From contig NZ_FOQL01000001.1 in assembly GCF_900113745.1 (NCBI RefSeq), positions 1,302,001-1,366,000 on the forward strand: a DNA stretch of 64,000 nucleotides. Direction: 5' to 3'. Positions 11,700 to 21,213 of this stretch are shown one piece after another. Both the position numbers and the translations under genes were made by a program. Each line of letters begins with the position of its first letter. Positions within the stretch are counted from its first letter, which is position 1. The DNA comes from Pseudomonas guineae. GTDB lineage: Bacteria > Pseudomonadota > Gammaproteobacteria > Pseudomonadales > Pseudomonadaceae. The notes beneath the pieces were generated by a model. That model was not told the DNA's origin and made no database searches. It worked only from the letters and a program-made list of their open reading frames with translations.

Positions 11700-11831
11700 T
11701 TAGCCCGGCCACGCCAGCGCCAACACCGCGCCGAGCAGCGCCCCAGCCCCACAAATGCACACTTGCGTTTGCCTTGGGCCTGATCCCGGCTCACCATACG
11801 CACTAACAGCCCGTTGCCAGTACAGCGCCAT
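11700..11831 (-). CDS. Possible 43-residue small membrane protein
   Basis: A short open frame on the minus strand between the ABC operon and ilvD. It begins MALYWQRAVSAYGEPG and ends in a glycine/alanine-rich hydrophobic segment (GAGALLGAVLALAWPG) that could be one transmembrane helix. No strong ribosome-binding site was seen. It may be chance: the region is GC-rich. It fills most of the 268 bases of otherwise unassigned sequence upstream of ilvD. Confidence 0.25.
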   Translation of the reverse strand: MALYWQRAVSAYGEPGSGPRQTQVCICGAGALLGAVLALAWPG

Positions 11832-11877
11832 TGTCTGTGAACGCGTGACCTGATTAGCCTTTGCAGGATTTATCGCC

Positions 11878-13725
11878 ATGCCTGATTACCGCTCGAAGAC
11901 CTCTACCCACGGCCGCAACATGGCTGGCGCACGCGCCCTGTGGCGCGCCACCGGGATGAAAGATGAAGACTTCAAGAAGCCGATCATCGCCGTTGCCAAC
12001 TCCTTTACCCAGTTCGTACCAGGCCACGTACACCTCAAAGACATGGGACAACTGGTCGCCCGTGAAATCGAGCGCGCCGGTGGCGTCGCCAAAGAATTCA
12101 ACACCATCGCGGTCGATGACGGCATCGCCATGGGTCACGACGGCATGCTCTATTCGCTGCCGAGCCGCGAGATCATCGCCGACTCCGTCGAGTACATGGT
12201 CAACGCCCACTGCGCCGACGCTATCGTCTGCATCAGTAACTGCGACAAGATCACCCCCGGCATGCTGATGGCTGCACTGCGCCTGAACATCCCGGTAATT
12301 TTCGTTTCCGGCGGCCCAATGGAAGCCGGCAAAACCAAGCTGGCCAGCCACGGCCTGGACCTGGTTGATGCCATGGTGATTGCCGCTGACGAAAGCGCCA
12401 GCGATGAGACGGTTGCCGAATACGAGCGCAGCGCCTGCCCGACCTGCGGCAGCTGCTCCGGCATGTTTACCGCCAACTCGATGAACTGCCTGATGGAAGC
12501 CCTGGGCCTGGCCCTACCGGGCAATGGTTCGACCCTGGCCACCCACAGCGACCGCGAGCAGCTGTTCCTGCAAGCGGGGCGCACCGTGGTCGAACTGTGC
12601 AAACGCTACTACCAGGGCAACGATGAGTCGGTATTGCCGCGCAATATCGCCAACTTCAAGGCATTCGAAAATGCCATGACGCTGGACATCGCCATGGGCG
12701 GCTCGACCAACACCATCCTGCACCTGCTGGCCGCAGCCCAAGAAGCCGAAATCGACTTCGACCTGCGCGACATCGATCGCCTGTCCCGCGTCGTGCCGCA
12801 ACTGTGCAAAGTCGCGCCAAACATCCAGAAATATCACATGGAAGACGTGCACCGCGCCGGCGGCATCTTCAGCATCCTTGGCTCGCTGGCCCGTGGCGGC
12901 CTGTTGCACACCGATCTGCCGACCGTGCACAGCACATCCATGGCCGAAGCCATCGCCAAGTGGGACATCACCCAGACGGCCGACGAAGCCGTGCACACCT
13001 TCTTTAAAGCCGGCCCGGCAGGTATCCCCACGCAGACGGCGTTCAGCCAGAGCACACGCTGGGATACGGTCGATGACGACCGAGAGAACGGCTGCATCCG
13101 CAGCGTCGAGCATGCGTACTCGCAAGAAGGCGGTCTCGCCGTGCTCTACGGCAACATCGCCCTCGACGGCTGTGTGGTGAAAACCGCAGGCGTGGATGAG
13201 TCGATCCATATCTTCGAAGGCAATGCGAAAATCTTCGAGAGCCAGGACAGTGCGGTACGCGGCATCCTCGCGGACGAAGTGGTGGCCGGCGACATCGTCA
13301 TCATCCGTTACGAAGGGCCAAAAGGCGGCCCCGGTATGCAGGAAATGCTCTACCCGACCTCGTACCTGAAGTCCAAAGGCCTGGGTAAAGAATGCGCCCT
13401 GCTCACCGACGGCCGTTTTTCCGGCGGCACGTCGGGCCTGTCCATCGGTCACGCCTCGCCAGAAGCCGCAGCAGGCGGCGCCATCGGCCTGGTGCGTGAA
13501 GGCGACAAGATCCTGATCAACATCCACGAGCGCACCATCAACCTACTGATCAGCGACGAAGAAATCTCCCACCGTCGCCACGAGCAAGACAAAAAAGGCT
13601 GGAAGCCGGTGGAACATCGCCCACGCAAAGTCACCACGGCGTTGAAGGCCTACGCCCTACTCGCCACCAGTGCTGACAAAGGTGCAGTGCGCGATAAAGC
13701 GTTGCTGGAGAAACTGGTGCCCTAG
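11878..13725 (+). CDS. ilvD: Dihydroxy-acid dehydratase
   Basis: Fe-S enzyme of valine, isoleucine and leucine synthesis that dehydrates 2,3-dihydroxy acids to 2-keto acids. The 615 residues match the long (E. coli-type) form. Cluster and signature motifs are visible: [10 protein letters not shown] at about residue 121-130 and [18 protein letters not shown] at about residue 185-205; the later GGSTNT motif is also present. The ATG follows a GCAGGA ribosome-binding site. A strong terminator (13742-13767) follows the stop, so it is transcribed alone. Confidence 0.97.
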   Translation: MPDYRSKTSTHGRNMAGARALWRATGMKDEDFKKPIIAVANSFTQFVPGHVHLKDMGQLVAREIERAGGVAKEFNTIAVDDGIAMGHDGMLYSLPSREIIADSVEYMVNAHCADAIVCISNCDKITPGMLMAALRLNIPVIFVSGGPMEAGKTKLASHGLDLVDAMVIAADESASDETVAEYERSACPTCGSCSGMFTANSMNCLMEALGLALPGNGSTLATHSDREQLFLQAGRTVVELCKRYYQGNDESVLPRNIANFKAFENAMTLDIAMGGSTNTILHLLAAAQEAEIDFDLRDIDRLSRVVPQLCKVAPNIQKYHMEDVHRAGGIFSILGSLARGGLLHTDLPTVHSTSMAEAIAKWDITQTADEAVHTFFKAGPAGIPTQTAFSQSTRWDTVDDDRENGCIRSVEHAYSQEGGLAVLYGNIALDGCVVKTAGVDESIHIFEGNAKIFESQDSAVRGILADEVVAGDIVIIRYEGPKGGPGMQEMLYPTSYLKSKGLGKECALLTDGRFSGGTSGLSIGHASPEAAAGGAIGLVREGDKILINIHERTINLLISDEEISHRRHEQDKKGWKPVEHRPRKVTTALKAYALLATSADKGAVRDKALLEKLVP

Positions 13726-13741
13726 GCCCCAGCTCAACAAG

Positions 13742-13767
13742 AACCCGGCCCCTGCGCCGGGTTTTTT
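13742..13767 (+). terminator. Rho-independent terminator of ilvD
   Basis: AACCCGGC and GCCGGGTT form a perfect 8-base stem around CCCTGC, followed by TTTT. Confidence 0.9.
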
Positions 13768-13937
13768 ATGCCGCAACTTAAGCCCTGCTGGCTGTAAACA
13801 TATCGCTTGCCGCTAGGGCGTGGCCGATACATCCCGAAGACCATTCAGCACACCACCACCGGCGGCCAGGTATCAGCCAGCGCTGGGCGAGGCGGGTATT
13901 GCTCAGTAGAATCGCGCTCTTTTTCCGGAGCACCGCC

Positions 13938-15305
13938 ATGAGCGCACTCGAAAAACCGCCTGCCACCGACGAATTGGTGTTCGGTCTGGAAGACCGTCCC
14001 AAGCCCCTGATCAGCCTGTTGGCGGCCTTGCAGCACCTGTTGGCGATCATTGTGCCGATCGTCACCCCAGGCCTGTTGATCTGCCAGGCGCTGGGCGTGT
14101 CAGCGCGCGATACCAACCTGATTGTATCGATGTCGCTGGTGATCTCCGGGATCGCCACCTTCGTTCAGTGCAAGCGCTTCGGACCTTTCGGTGCCGGGCT
14201 GCTGATCGTGCAGGGCACCAGCTTCAACTTTGTCGGCCCGCTGATTGCCGGCGGCGCATTGATGGTGCAGCAAGGCACGCCTGTGGAAGCAGTAATGGCG
14301 GCGATCTTCGGCGTGGTGATGGCCGGTTCGTTTATTGAGATGGGCGTGTCGCGCATCCTGCCGTTCGTCAAACGGCTGATCTCGCCGCTGGTCACTGGCA
14401 TCGTGGTGCTGATGATCGGCCTGACCCTGATCAAGGTCGGCCTGATCAGCATGGGCGGCGGCTTCTCGGCGATGGCCGACGGCACCTTTGCCAACGCTGA
14501 AAACCTGCTGCTGTCCGGCGTGGTGCTGGGCGTAATCGTGGTACTCAACCGTATTCAGCTGGTTTGGCTGCGCAGCTGCGCAATCGTTATCGCTCTGGCG
14601 ATCGGCTATGCCCTGGCCGGTTATCTAGGCCGCTTGGACTTCACCGGTATGCATGAAGCGGAGCTGTTTCAGGTGCCGATCCCGCTGCATTTTGGTTTAG
14701 GTTTTTCCTGGAGCCTGTTTATTCCCATGCTGGTGATCTACTTGGTGACCTCGCTGGAAGCCATTGGTGATGTCACCGCTACCAGTAAAATTTCCGGTCA
14801 ACCGGTCGAAGGCCCGGTTTGGATGCGGCGGATCAAGGGCGGCGTGCTGGTCAACGGGGCCAACTCGTTGCTGGCTGGGCTGTTCAACACCTTCCCCAGC
14901 TCGGTGTTTGCGCAGAACAACGGGGTGATTCAGCTGACCGGCATCGCCAGCCGCCACATTGGCCTGTGGATTGCCGCCATGCTGGTGATTCTCGGCTTGT
15001 TCCCCAGTGTGGCGGGGGTCATCCAAGCGGTACCAGAGCCGGTACTGGGTGGCGCGGCGTTAGTGATGTTTGGTGCAGTCGCCGCCGCCGGGATCAACAT
15101 TATTGCCGGCGTACATCTGGATCGCCGCGCCCTGCTGATCATCTCGGTGTCCCTGGCCTTGGGCCTGGGCGTGTCGCAGGTGCCGGAATTTCTCGCGCAC
15201 ATGCCCGCTGCACTGCGCAACGTACTGGAGTCCGGCGTTGCCACCGGCGGTATCTGCGCTCTGCTGATGAACTGGTTTCTTCCTGATAGCAAAGCCAACA
15301 CCTAA
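13938..15305 (+). CDS. NCS2-family uracil/xanthine permease
   Basis: Inner-membrane nucleobase:proton symporter of 455 residues with about 14 hydrophobic segments. Family motifs include LAALQHLLAIIVPIVTPGLL at the start, LVTSLEAIGDVTATS in the middle (the Glu of TM8 that binds the base) and NTFPSSVFAQNNGVIQLTG in TM10, the NCS2 signature region. I start at the ATG at 13938, behind CCGGAG, rather than 13 codons upstream. Sequence alone does not separate uracil from xanthine/urate specificity. A terminator follows directly. Confidence 0.9.
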   Translation: MSALEKPPATDELVFGLEDRPKPLISLLAALQHLLAIIVPIVTPGLLICQALGVSARDTNLIVSMSLVISGIATFVQCKRFGPFGAGLLIVQGTSFNFVGPLIAGGALMVQQGTPVEAVMAAIFGVVMAGSFIEMGVSRILPFVKRLISPLVTGIVVLMIGLTLIKVGLISMGGGFSAMADGTFANAENLLLSGVVLGVIVVLNRIQLVWLRSCAIVIALAIGYALAGYLGRLDFTGMHEAELFQVPIPLHFGLGFSWSLFIPMLVIYLVTSLEAIGDVTATSKISGQPVEGPVWMRRIKGGVLVNGANSLLAGLFNTFPSSVFAQNNGVIQLTGIASRHIGLWIAAMLVILGLFPSVAGVIQAVPEPVLGGAALVMFGAVAAAGINIIAGVHLDRRALLIISVSLALGLGVSQVPEFLAHMPAALRNVLESGVATGGICALLMNWFLPDSKANT

Positions 15306-15320
15306 ACCGACCGCCTAACG

Positions 15321-15350
15321 CAAAACGCCACCTACTCAGGTGGCGTTTTG
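15321..15350. terminator. Bidirectional terminator between permease and folA
   Basis: CAAAACGCCACCT and AGGTGGCGTTTTG are perfect 13-base arms around ACTC, with T-runs on both strands. It lies between two convergent genes. Confidence 0.9.
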
Positions 15351-15392
15351 CCTTCTAACTCAAGCCCAACCCTGTAGCGGCGGCCTATCGGG

Positions 15393-15914
15393 TTAGCCCG
15401 CTATACACCGCTCCCAAGTCTCGAAGACATAAGCGGGGGTTTCTGCCGTGGCGGTATGTGCGGCACTTTCACTTAGCTGCCACTGCGTCAGATTCAACGC
15501 AGGAAAATAGGCGTCGCCCTCAGGGCTGAGCGTAACCCGCGTCAGATACAACCGCTCGGCCTGGGCTAAGCCCAGCGCATACAACTGCGCGCCGCCGATC
15601 AGCATCAACTCATCGGCATCATTGGCGTGCGCCCAGGCCTCGGCACGCTCAAGTGCAGCCTCCAGGCTGGCAAACACTTCCGCACCCTCCAGTTGCAAAC
15701 CAGGCTGACGGCTGACCACCAGATTGAGCCGGCCCGGCAGCGGCCGCCCGAGCGAGTCCCAGGTCTTACGGCCCATGATGATCGGCTTACCCAAGGTCAG
15801 CGCCTTAAAGTGTTTGAGATCCGCTGGCAGGTGCCAGGGCAGTTGGTTGTCGCGGCCGATCACACGGTTTTCCGCGAGGGCCGCAATCAAGCAGAGGGGC
15901 AATGAATTTTTCAT
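15393..15914 (-). CDS. folA: Dihydrofolate reductase
   Basis: NADPH-dependent reduction of dihydrofolate to tetrahydrofolate. The 173-residue protein shows the canonical order of motifs: LIAALAENRVIGRDNQLPWH (Met20-loop region), LPADLKHFK with the catalytic Asp, the NADPH-binding IIMGRKTWDSLGRPLPGR, and LMLIGGAQLY. Trimethoprim's target. It is monocistronic by appearance, convergent with the permease gene, and 46 bases upstream of nothing else on this strand until the cyclase gene's 3' end. Confidence 0.97.
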   Translation of the reverse strand: MKNSLPLCLIAALAENRVIGRDNQLPWHLPADLKHFKALTLGKPIIMGRKTWDSLGRPLPGRLNLVVSRQPGLQLEGAEVFASLEAALERAEAWAHANDADELMLIGGAQLYALGLAQAERLYLTRVTLSPEGDAYFPALNLTQWQLSESAAHTATAETPAYVFETWERCIAG

Positions 15915-15959
15915 AGCAGCGAGAATACCGACTCCGCTGCAATCATTGAAGCCTTACCT

Positions 15960-17147
15960 CTACCCAGTTGCGCGTCCGATCTGCTTCTTAGATACGACGC
16001 CGTTACGCCCTTGCTCTTTGGCCAGGTAGAGCGCGACATCGGCCAACCGCAAAGCATCTTCCAAGCTGTGTTGCGGCTGTGGCGACAGATACGCCATGCC
16101 GATACTCAGCGTAACCACTTTAGCCGCCTCTGAATCTGCATGGCTCAATGCCAACGCCTCAACGCCCGAGCGGATACTTTCCAGAATCGCCAACAATTGC
16201 TCTTCGCTCAGGCCATACCAGATACCCACGAACTCTTCACCACCATAACGCGCCGCACAATCCAGCGGCCGCCGCGCATGCTCACCGACAACCTGAGCCA
16301 CTTGGCGCAGCGCTTCATCACCGGCGGCATGGCCATAGTGGTCGTTGTAACGTTTGAAGAAATCCACGTCCATCATCACCACGCCCAGTGGCTTTTTTTC
16401 ACGCTGTGCCTGGCGCCAACAGAGCTCGGCGCGCGCAGTGAAAGCGCGACGGTTTAGTAACCCGGTGAGAAAGTCATTTTCAGCCAAATCCTGTAATAAG
16501 CCCTGCGCAAGGAAATTCTGCCGCGTGGAGTACTCCAGGGAATAACAACCGACCGAGCCGATGACATTGGCAAGGAGCAGAAACAGGGCATTACTCAGCA
16601 GTAATTCGCCGTCAAACCCCACACCGACCTCAACGGCCACATACGTCAGAAAAGTTATCCAGCCACAGAGTACTGCGGTGGTAAAACGTAAGCCGGTGAG
16701 GAAGTAGAAGAACACCGTAACCAGGATGATGCCTTCATAGGGCAGGGCAAAGTTGTGAGCACGCGCCAGGCCGATAATCCCCGCCACTGACAGGCCGCAG
16801 AGCAGTGCCACAGCGCCGCCAATCAGCTGCAGATGATCACGCAGACCACGCCGATAAGTGGCCAACCAGGCCAGCAACAGCAGCGGCTGAATCACCCCCA
16901 GGCGCAGCGTCAATACCCGACTGCGCAGCGGCTCGGGCAGGTTGATCGCATCCAGCAGTACAAACAGCAGCGCCAGCAGCGTCGCCACCAGCAGCGCCCA
17001 GCGCATACGACGCAAGAACACATTAGCGTGGTAGCGCTTGAACGCCTGCTCCAACTCGCCGTCAAAGTTTAGCGAACGAAAGCCCTGCTGATGCTGATGC
17101 AAGTACGGAGAGTCCTGATTGACCCAGTCCAGATGCGGTAACTTCAC
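15960..17147 (-). CDS. Diguanylate cyclase with six-helix membrane sensor region
   Basis: Makes cyclic di-GMP from two GTP. The N-terminal half has about six transmembrane helices (from about residue 48 of the chosen start), followed by a GGDEF domain. The active-site motif is GGEEF, intact, and an inhibitory-site RPLD lies exactly five residues upstream, so product inhibition is likely. I choose the GTG at 17147 giving (M)KLPHLDWVNQD; an in-frame GTG 22 codons upstream (17213) cannot be excluded. It is divergent from the DUF2868 gene. The sensed signal is unknown. Confidence 0.9.
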   Translation of the reverse strand: MKLPHLDWVNQDSPYLHQHQQGFRSLNFDGELEQAFKRYHANVFLRRMRWALLVATLLALLFVLLDAINLPEPLRSRVLTLRLGVIQPLLLLAWLATYRRGLRDHLQLIGGAVALLCGLSVAGIIGLARAHNFALPYEGIILVTVFFYFLTGLRFTTAVLCGWITFLTYVAVEVGVGFDGELLLSNALFLLLANVIGSVGCYSLEYSTRQNFLAQGLLQDLAENDFLTGLLNRRAFTARAELCWRQAQREKKPLGVVMMDVDFFKRYNDHYGHAAGDEALRQVAQVVGEHARRPLDCAARYGGEEFVGIWYGLSEEQLLAILESIRSGVEALALSHADSEAAKVVTLSIGMAYLSPQPQHSLEDALRLADVALYLAKEQGRNGVVSKKQIGRATG

Positions 17148-17311
17148 GATGGCACTCGCTTTTATTGTTATTGACCCACAGCAATGATCGATGCGGCATC
17201 CGATAGCAGCCACAGCCTAACGGGCTGACCGCAAGCGTACACGCGCACAACGGTGCCATACATCACCTGCTGCGGTTATCCTTTGTTTACCACTCGCCTA
17301 CGGAACGTCGC

Positions 17312-18706
17312 GTGCGCCCACTCGAACCCCCCCGGCCCAGCCGCCTACAACGCCTTTGGCTAAGTGAAACTATTCGTCTGCGCGAAGAGCATGCCGGGCC
17401 CCTCGAAGACAGCGAGATCATCCGCCACACCCAGGCCCAGGGCGGCGCACTCGGCGAACGCATCCAGACCCGCGCCTGGCTACTGGGCGAGCGCGATGGC
17501 CAGGTGCAGGCTTTGCAGCATTGGCTGCAGGGCGCACGCCTGGCCGGCTTGCTGCTGGTGCTACTGGCCATCCTCAGCGGCAGCGGCCTGGCGGTGGCGG
17601 CGTTGGGCGACGGCTTGCGTCCGGTCAATGTGTTCTGGGCCCTGGGCAGCCTGCTCGGTTTGAATTTAATTCTGCTGCTCGGCTGGGCGCTGGGCCTGTT
17701 GCTGAGCCGTGACGGCGCAGGTGTTCTTGGGCATCTCTGGCTATGGTTAAGCGCCAAACTGGCCCGCGACGCCCAAGCCGCGCAACTGGCACCCGCACTG
17801 TTACTGATGTTGCAACGCCAACGCCTGAGCCGCTGGGGCTTGGGTGCGCTGGTACATGGCTTCTGGCTGCTGACCCTGCTCACAGCGTTACTGACCCTGC
17901 TGGCCCTGTTGGCTACCCGGCGCTACGGCTTTGTCTGGGAAAGCACCCTGCTCGGCGGCGACAGCTTTATCGCCCTCACCCAAGCCCTCGGCAGCCTGCC
18001 AGCGCTGCTCGGCTTCAGCCTGCCGGATGCCGAACTGATCCGCGCCAGCGGCGACAGCGCCCTGGCCAATGAAAGCGCGCGACTGAGCTGGGCCGGCTGG
18101 TTGGTCGGTGTGCTGGTGGTCTACGGTCTGCTGCCGCGCCTAGGGTTGTTGCTGTTTTGCCTGTGGCGCTGGCGACGTGGCTGTGCCGCACTGAGTCTGG
18201 ACCTCAACTTACCCGGCTACAGCCTACTGCGTGAGCGCCTGCAACCGAGCAGCGAACGTCTCGGCGTATGTGATGCCGCGCCCACCCAACTGCATCAGCC
18301 CCTGGCAGGGCATAACGCATTCGATAGCCAGGGCGCGTTGCTGGTGGCGGTCGAGTTGGACCCACAACGCAGCTGGCCGCCCGCACTGCCCAATAGCATC
18401 AGCAATGCGGGGGTAATAGACAGTCGCGAGCAGCGCAAGCAACTGCTTGATCAACTCAGCCGTTTTCCTCCGGCGCGCCTGCTGATTGCCTGTGACCCGC
18501 GCCGCTCGCCGGACCGCGGTAGCCTGGCGCTGCTCGGCGAACTGGCGCGCAGCGCCACGGCCACGCGCATCTGGCTGCTGCCACCGCCACCGGGTGAAGC
18601 ACTGGACAGTGCTCGCTTGGGCGACTGGCACCGAGCGCTGGAGCAACTGCAACTTGTCCACAGTGACAGTGCGCCGTTCAGCTGGCTGGAGCATGGGCAT
18701 GACTAA
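17312..18706 (+). CDS. DUF2868 membrane protein
   Basis: A 464-residue protein of unknown function recognisable as the DUF2868 type. A basic N-terminus (RPLEPPRPSRLQRLWLSETIRLREEHAG) is followed by a cytoplasmic-looking stretch. Hydrophobic segments lie at about 75-97, 105-130, 190-212 and 255-285, and a soluble C-terminal half of about 170 residues follows. The start is GTG; no in-frame ATG precedes it. Its stop overlaps the ATG of the DUF3482 GTPase (ATGACTAA), so the two are translationally coupled and probably form a membrane protein-GTPase unit. Biochemical role not known to me. Confidence 0.85.
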   Translation: MRPLEPPRPSRLQRLWLSETIRLREEHAGPLEDSEIIRHTQAQGGALGERIQTRAWLLGERDGQVQALQHWLQGARLAGLLLVLLAILSGSGLAVAALGDGLRPVNVFWALGSLLGLNLILLLGWALGLLLSRDGAGVLGHLWLWLSAKLARDAQAAQLAPALLLMLQRQRLSRWGLGALVHGFWLLTLLTALLTLLALLATRRYGFVWESTLLGGDSFIALTQALGSLPALLGFSLPDAELIRASGDSALANESARLSWAGWLVGVLVVYGLLPRLGLLLFCLWRWRRGCAALSLDLNLPGYSLLRERLQPSSERLGVCDAAPTQLHQPLAGHNAFDSQGALLVAVELDPQRSWPPALPNSISNAGVIDSREQRKQLLDQLSRFPPARLLIACDPRRSPDRGSLALLGELARSATATRIWLLPPPPGEALDSARLGDWHRALEQLQLVHSDSAPFSWLEHGHD

Positions 18707-20075
18707 ACCACTCAAGCTGGCTGTAGTTGGCCACACCAATGTCGGCAAAACCTCGTTGCTGCGCACCCTGACCCGCGACGTCGGCTTCGGCGAGGTCTCG
18801 CATCGCCCCAGCACCACCCGGCATGTCGAAGGGGCGCGTCTGTCTGTCGATGGCGAGGCGCTGCTGGAGCTTTATGACACGCCGGGCCTGGAAGACGCTA
18901 TCGCCCTGCTCGACTACCTTGAACGCCTGGATCGCCCTGGCGAACGCTTGGATGGGCCGGCGCGATTGTCGCGCTTTATGGATGGCAGCGAAGCGCGCCA
19001 ACGCTTTGAACAGGAAGCCAAAGTACTGCGCCAACTGCTCGCCTCCGACGCCGGCCTGTATGTGATCGATGCCCGCGAACCGGTGCTGGCCAAATACCGT
19101 GACGAACTGGCCGTGCTGAGCATGTGCGGCCGGCCGCTACTGCCGGTACTGAATTTTGTCAGCAGCAGCCAGCACCGCGAGCAAGAGTGGCGTGAGGCCC
19201 TGGCCCGGCTAGGTCTGCATGCGCTGGTGTGCTTCGACAGCGTAGCGCCGCCGCTGGACGGCGAGCGACGTCTGTACGACAGCTTGGCATTGCTGCTGGA
19301 AAAAGCGCGACCACAATTGCAACGGCTGATCGATGACCACCAGGCACAACGGCAACTGCGCCGCAGCAACGGCGCACGACTGATCGCCGAACTGCTCCTC
19401 GACTGCGCCGCCTATCGGCGTAGCGTGGCTGCGCAAAGTACGCTGGAGCAAGGCGCAATCCGCGATCTGCACCAGAACATTCGTCAGCGCGAACAACGCA
19501 GCGTGGAAGCGCTACTGCGCCTATACGCCTTCCGCCAAGACGACGCCAAAGCCGGCGACCTACCCTTGCTCGACGGTCGCTGGGGTGACGACCTGTTTAA
19601 TCCGGAAACCCTCAAGCAACTTGGGGTAAAAGTCGGCGGCGGTATGGCCGCAGGCGCAGCTACCGGCGTCGGCGTTGATTTGCTGGTCGGCGGTATCACC
19701 CTGGGTGCAGCCGCCGCCCTCGGCGCACTAATCGGCGGCAGCGCGCAAACCCTGCGCAGCTACGGCGAGCGGCTGAAAGGCAAACTCAAAGGCCAGCGCG
19801 AGCTGAGCGTCGACGACGCCGTACTGCGCTTGCTCGCCCTGCGCCAACAGCGGTTGCTGCACGCGCTGGAAGCGCGCGGGCATGCCGCCGTCGACGCCAT
19901 TACCTTGCTCACCCCGCAAGACGCCAGCTGGCGTGAAGGCAAACTGCCGGACGCCCTGCACAAAGCCCGCGCCCACCCTGAATGGTCATCGCTCAATCCC
20001 GCTGCGCAACTGCAACAAAGCGAGCGCGAACTACAGCTCAACGCGCTGGCAACCGCGCTGCTAAAGGTCGACTAG
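18699..20075 (+). CDS. DUF3482 family GTPase
   Basis: A 458-residue P-loop GTPase. Walker A is GHTNVGKTS (from residue 11), a possible switch-I Thr lies in STTRHVEG, and G3 is DTPG at 60-63. Where the base-reading NKxD motif would be expected the sequence reads PVLNFVSSSQ, so the usual G4 motif is not evident. A long helical region follows, with a glycine/alanine-rich hydrophobic stretch at about 314-350 (GGGMAAGAATGVGVDLLVGG) that may insert into or lie on the membrane. The start at 18699 is preferred over 18693 because GGAG at 18688-18691 is 7 bases before it. Coupled to the DUF2868 gene. Confidence 0.85.
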   Translation: MTKPLKLAVVGHTNVGKTSLLRTLTRDVGFGEVSHRPSTTRHVEGARLSVDGEALLELYDTPGLEDAIALLDYLERLDRPGERLDGPARLSRFMDGSEARQRFEQEAKVLRQLLASDAGLYVIDAREPVLAKYRDELAVLSMCGRPLLPVLNFVSSSQHREQEWREALARLGLHALVCFDSVAPPLDGERRLYDSLALLLEKARPQLQRLIDDHQAQRQLRRSNGARLIAELLLDCAAYRRSVAAQSTLEQGAIRDLHQNIRQREQRSVEALLRLYAFRQDDAKAGDLPLLDGRWGDDLFNPETLKQLGVKVGGGMAAGAATGVGVDLLVGGITLGAAAALGALIGGSAQTLRSYGERLKGKLKGQRELSVDDAVLRLLALRQQRLLHALEARGHAAVDAITLLTPQDASWREGKLPDALHKARAHPEWSSLNPAAQLQQSERELQLNALATALLKVD

Positions 20076-20085
20076 GCCACGGAAC

Positions 20086-21153
20086 TCAGGGCGCACCCAA
20101 ATACAGCCGCTGTACCTTGGCCCATTCGTCCTCGCCAACCGCGCGCAGTAACTCCAGGTTAATGCGCTCGCGGTAAGGGCTACCGCTGGCCAATGCAAAC
20201 GCGTAGGACTGGTTCTCGAATGTTCCCGGCAACAAGCGCAGCCCACCTTGGTTTAGCTCACCATTGCGGTACTGCATGATCGGCAAGTCATAGACCACCG
20301 CCTCAGCCTCACCTTGCTGAACGGCCTGCATGGCTGTTATCACATTGGGGTAGGTGCTGTGACGAATACGCTGGCTCTCCAGATAGAGCGCACCGGAGGT
20401 GTTGTCGACACTGGCCACATGGGCGCGGCGCAGGTCTTCGGCGCTCTGGATACCGCCTTGTAAATTACCCACGGTGAGCATGCTGGCAACCGCTGCAGTG
20501 AAGGTCGACACCATGATCAAGCCGGCAAACATCCACACCAGCCCGACCAAACGCCCACCCAGAGTGACCGGCGCTTTATCGCCATAACCGACAGTGGTCA
20601 TGGTCACCGCCGCCCACCAAAAACTTGAGCCCAGGCCTTGCACCGGCGTACCGCCAAACTGCTCCTGGTTATTGCGTCGCTCAAACAACCAAAGCAACGC
20701 ACCGACCAGCAGCAACAACACCGCTAAACCGCCGATCAGACTGAGAAACTGCCACGACAACAGCCCTTTAAGCGCCATCCAACCACTTTTGTCGCCATCC
20801 CGCTGTAAGCCGATAGCCAGGCCAGTGCGATAAAAGGGATGGGTAAAGTCGAAGCGTTCTTCACGCTCGGCCGTCATGGTCAGCGCGCCCACCACTACGT
20901 CCAACTGCCCCTCTTCCAGGCTCGGCAGCAAGCGCTCGAACGGCATGGGCAGCAGCTCAAACCGGTAACCCGCCTTACTGGCAACGCTGCTCCACAGGTC
21001 AATACTGATGCCGCGCCAACTGCCATCTGGCTCTTTGATCACGAATGGCGGCACCTCGGTAATGCCCACCCGCAGCACAGGCTCGTTCGGCTCTGCGGCC
21101 GTCGCATTCAGCCCTAGCAGCATCAGCCACAAGGCGATCAGAACTCTCGGCAT
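20086..21153 (-). CDS. GluR0-like ligand-gated potassium channel protein
   Basis: A 355-residue protein in which a potassium-channel pore is inserted into a periplasmic binding protein. Counting from the ATG at 21153: signal peptide 1-20; first lobe about 25-120 with LTMTAEREERFDFTHPF, whose Arg aligns with the ligand carboxylate-binding Arg of ionotropic glutamate receptors (LTITLVREEVIDF). Helix M1 is at about 134-157, the pore helix and filter TTVGYGD at 176-192, and helix M2 at about 198-225. The second lobe runs from 233 with an Asp in AVVYDLPIMQY at the amino-group position. Ligand is probably an amino acid. A GTG 5 codons earlier is less likely because GGGGGA precedes the ATG by 7 bases. 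Confidence 0.88.
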   Translation of the reverse strand: MPRVLIALWLMLLGLNATAAEPNEPVLRVGITEVPPFVIKEPDGSWRGISIDLWSSVASKAGYRFELLPMPFERLLPSLEEGQLDVVVGALTMTAEREERFDFTHPFYRTGLAIGLQRDGDKSGWMALKGLLSWQFLSLIGGLAVLLLLVGALLWLFERRNNQEQFGGTPVQGLGSSFWWAAVTMTTVGYGDKAPVTLGGRLVGLVWMFAGLIMVSTFTAAVASMLTVGNLQGGIQSAEDLRRAHVASVDNTSGALYLESQRIRHSTYPNVITAMQAVQQGEAEAVVYDLPIMQYRNGELNQGGLRLLPGTFENQSYAFALASGSPYRERINLELLRAVGEDEWAKVQRLYLGAP

Positions 21154-21213
21154 GCGTTGTTCCCCCACTAAAAGACGCCTCAGGGTAACAAAAACAGCCG
21201 CCTCATCCCGTGA

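Noticed and set aside
12514..13527. 337-codon open frame antisense to ilvD
   Set aside because: Shadow of ilvD in GC-rich DNA; no domain and no ribosome-binding site.
20086..21153. Interpretation as an ordinary amino-acid-binding protein
   Set aside because: The central 90 residues have two membrane helices around a TVGYGD filter, which simple binding proteins lack.
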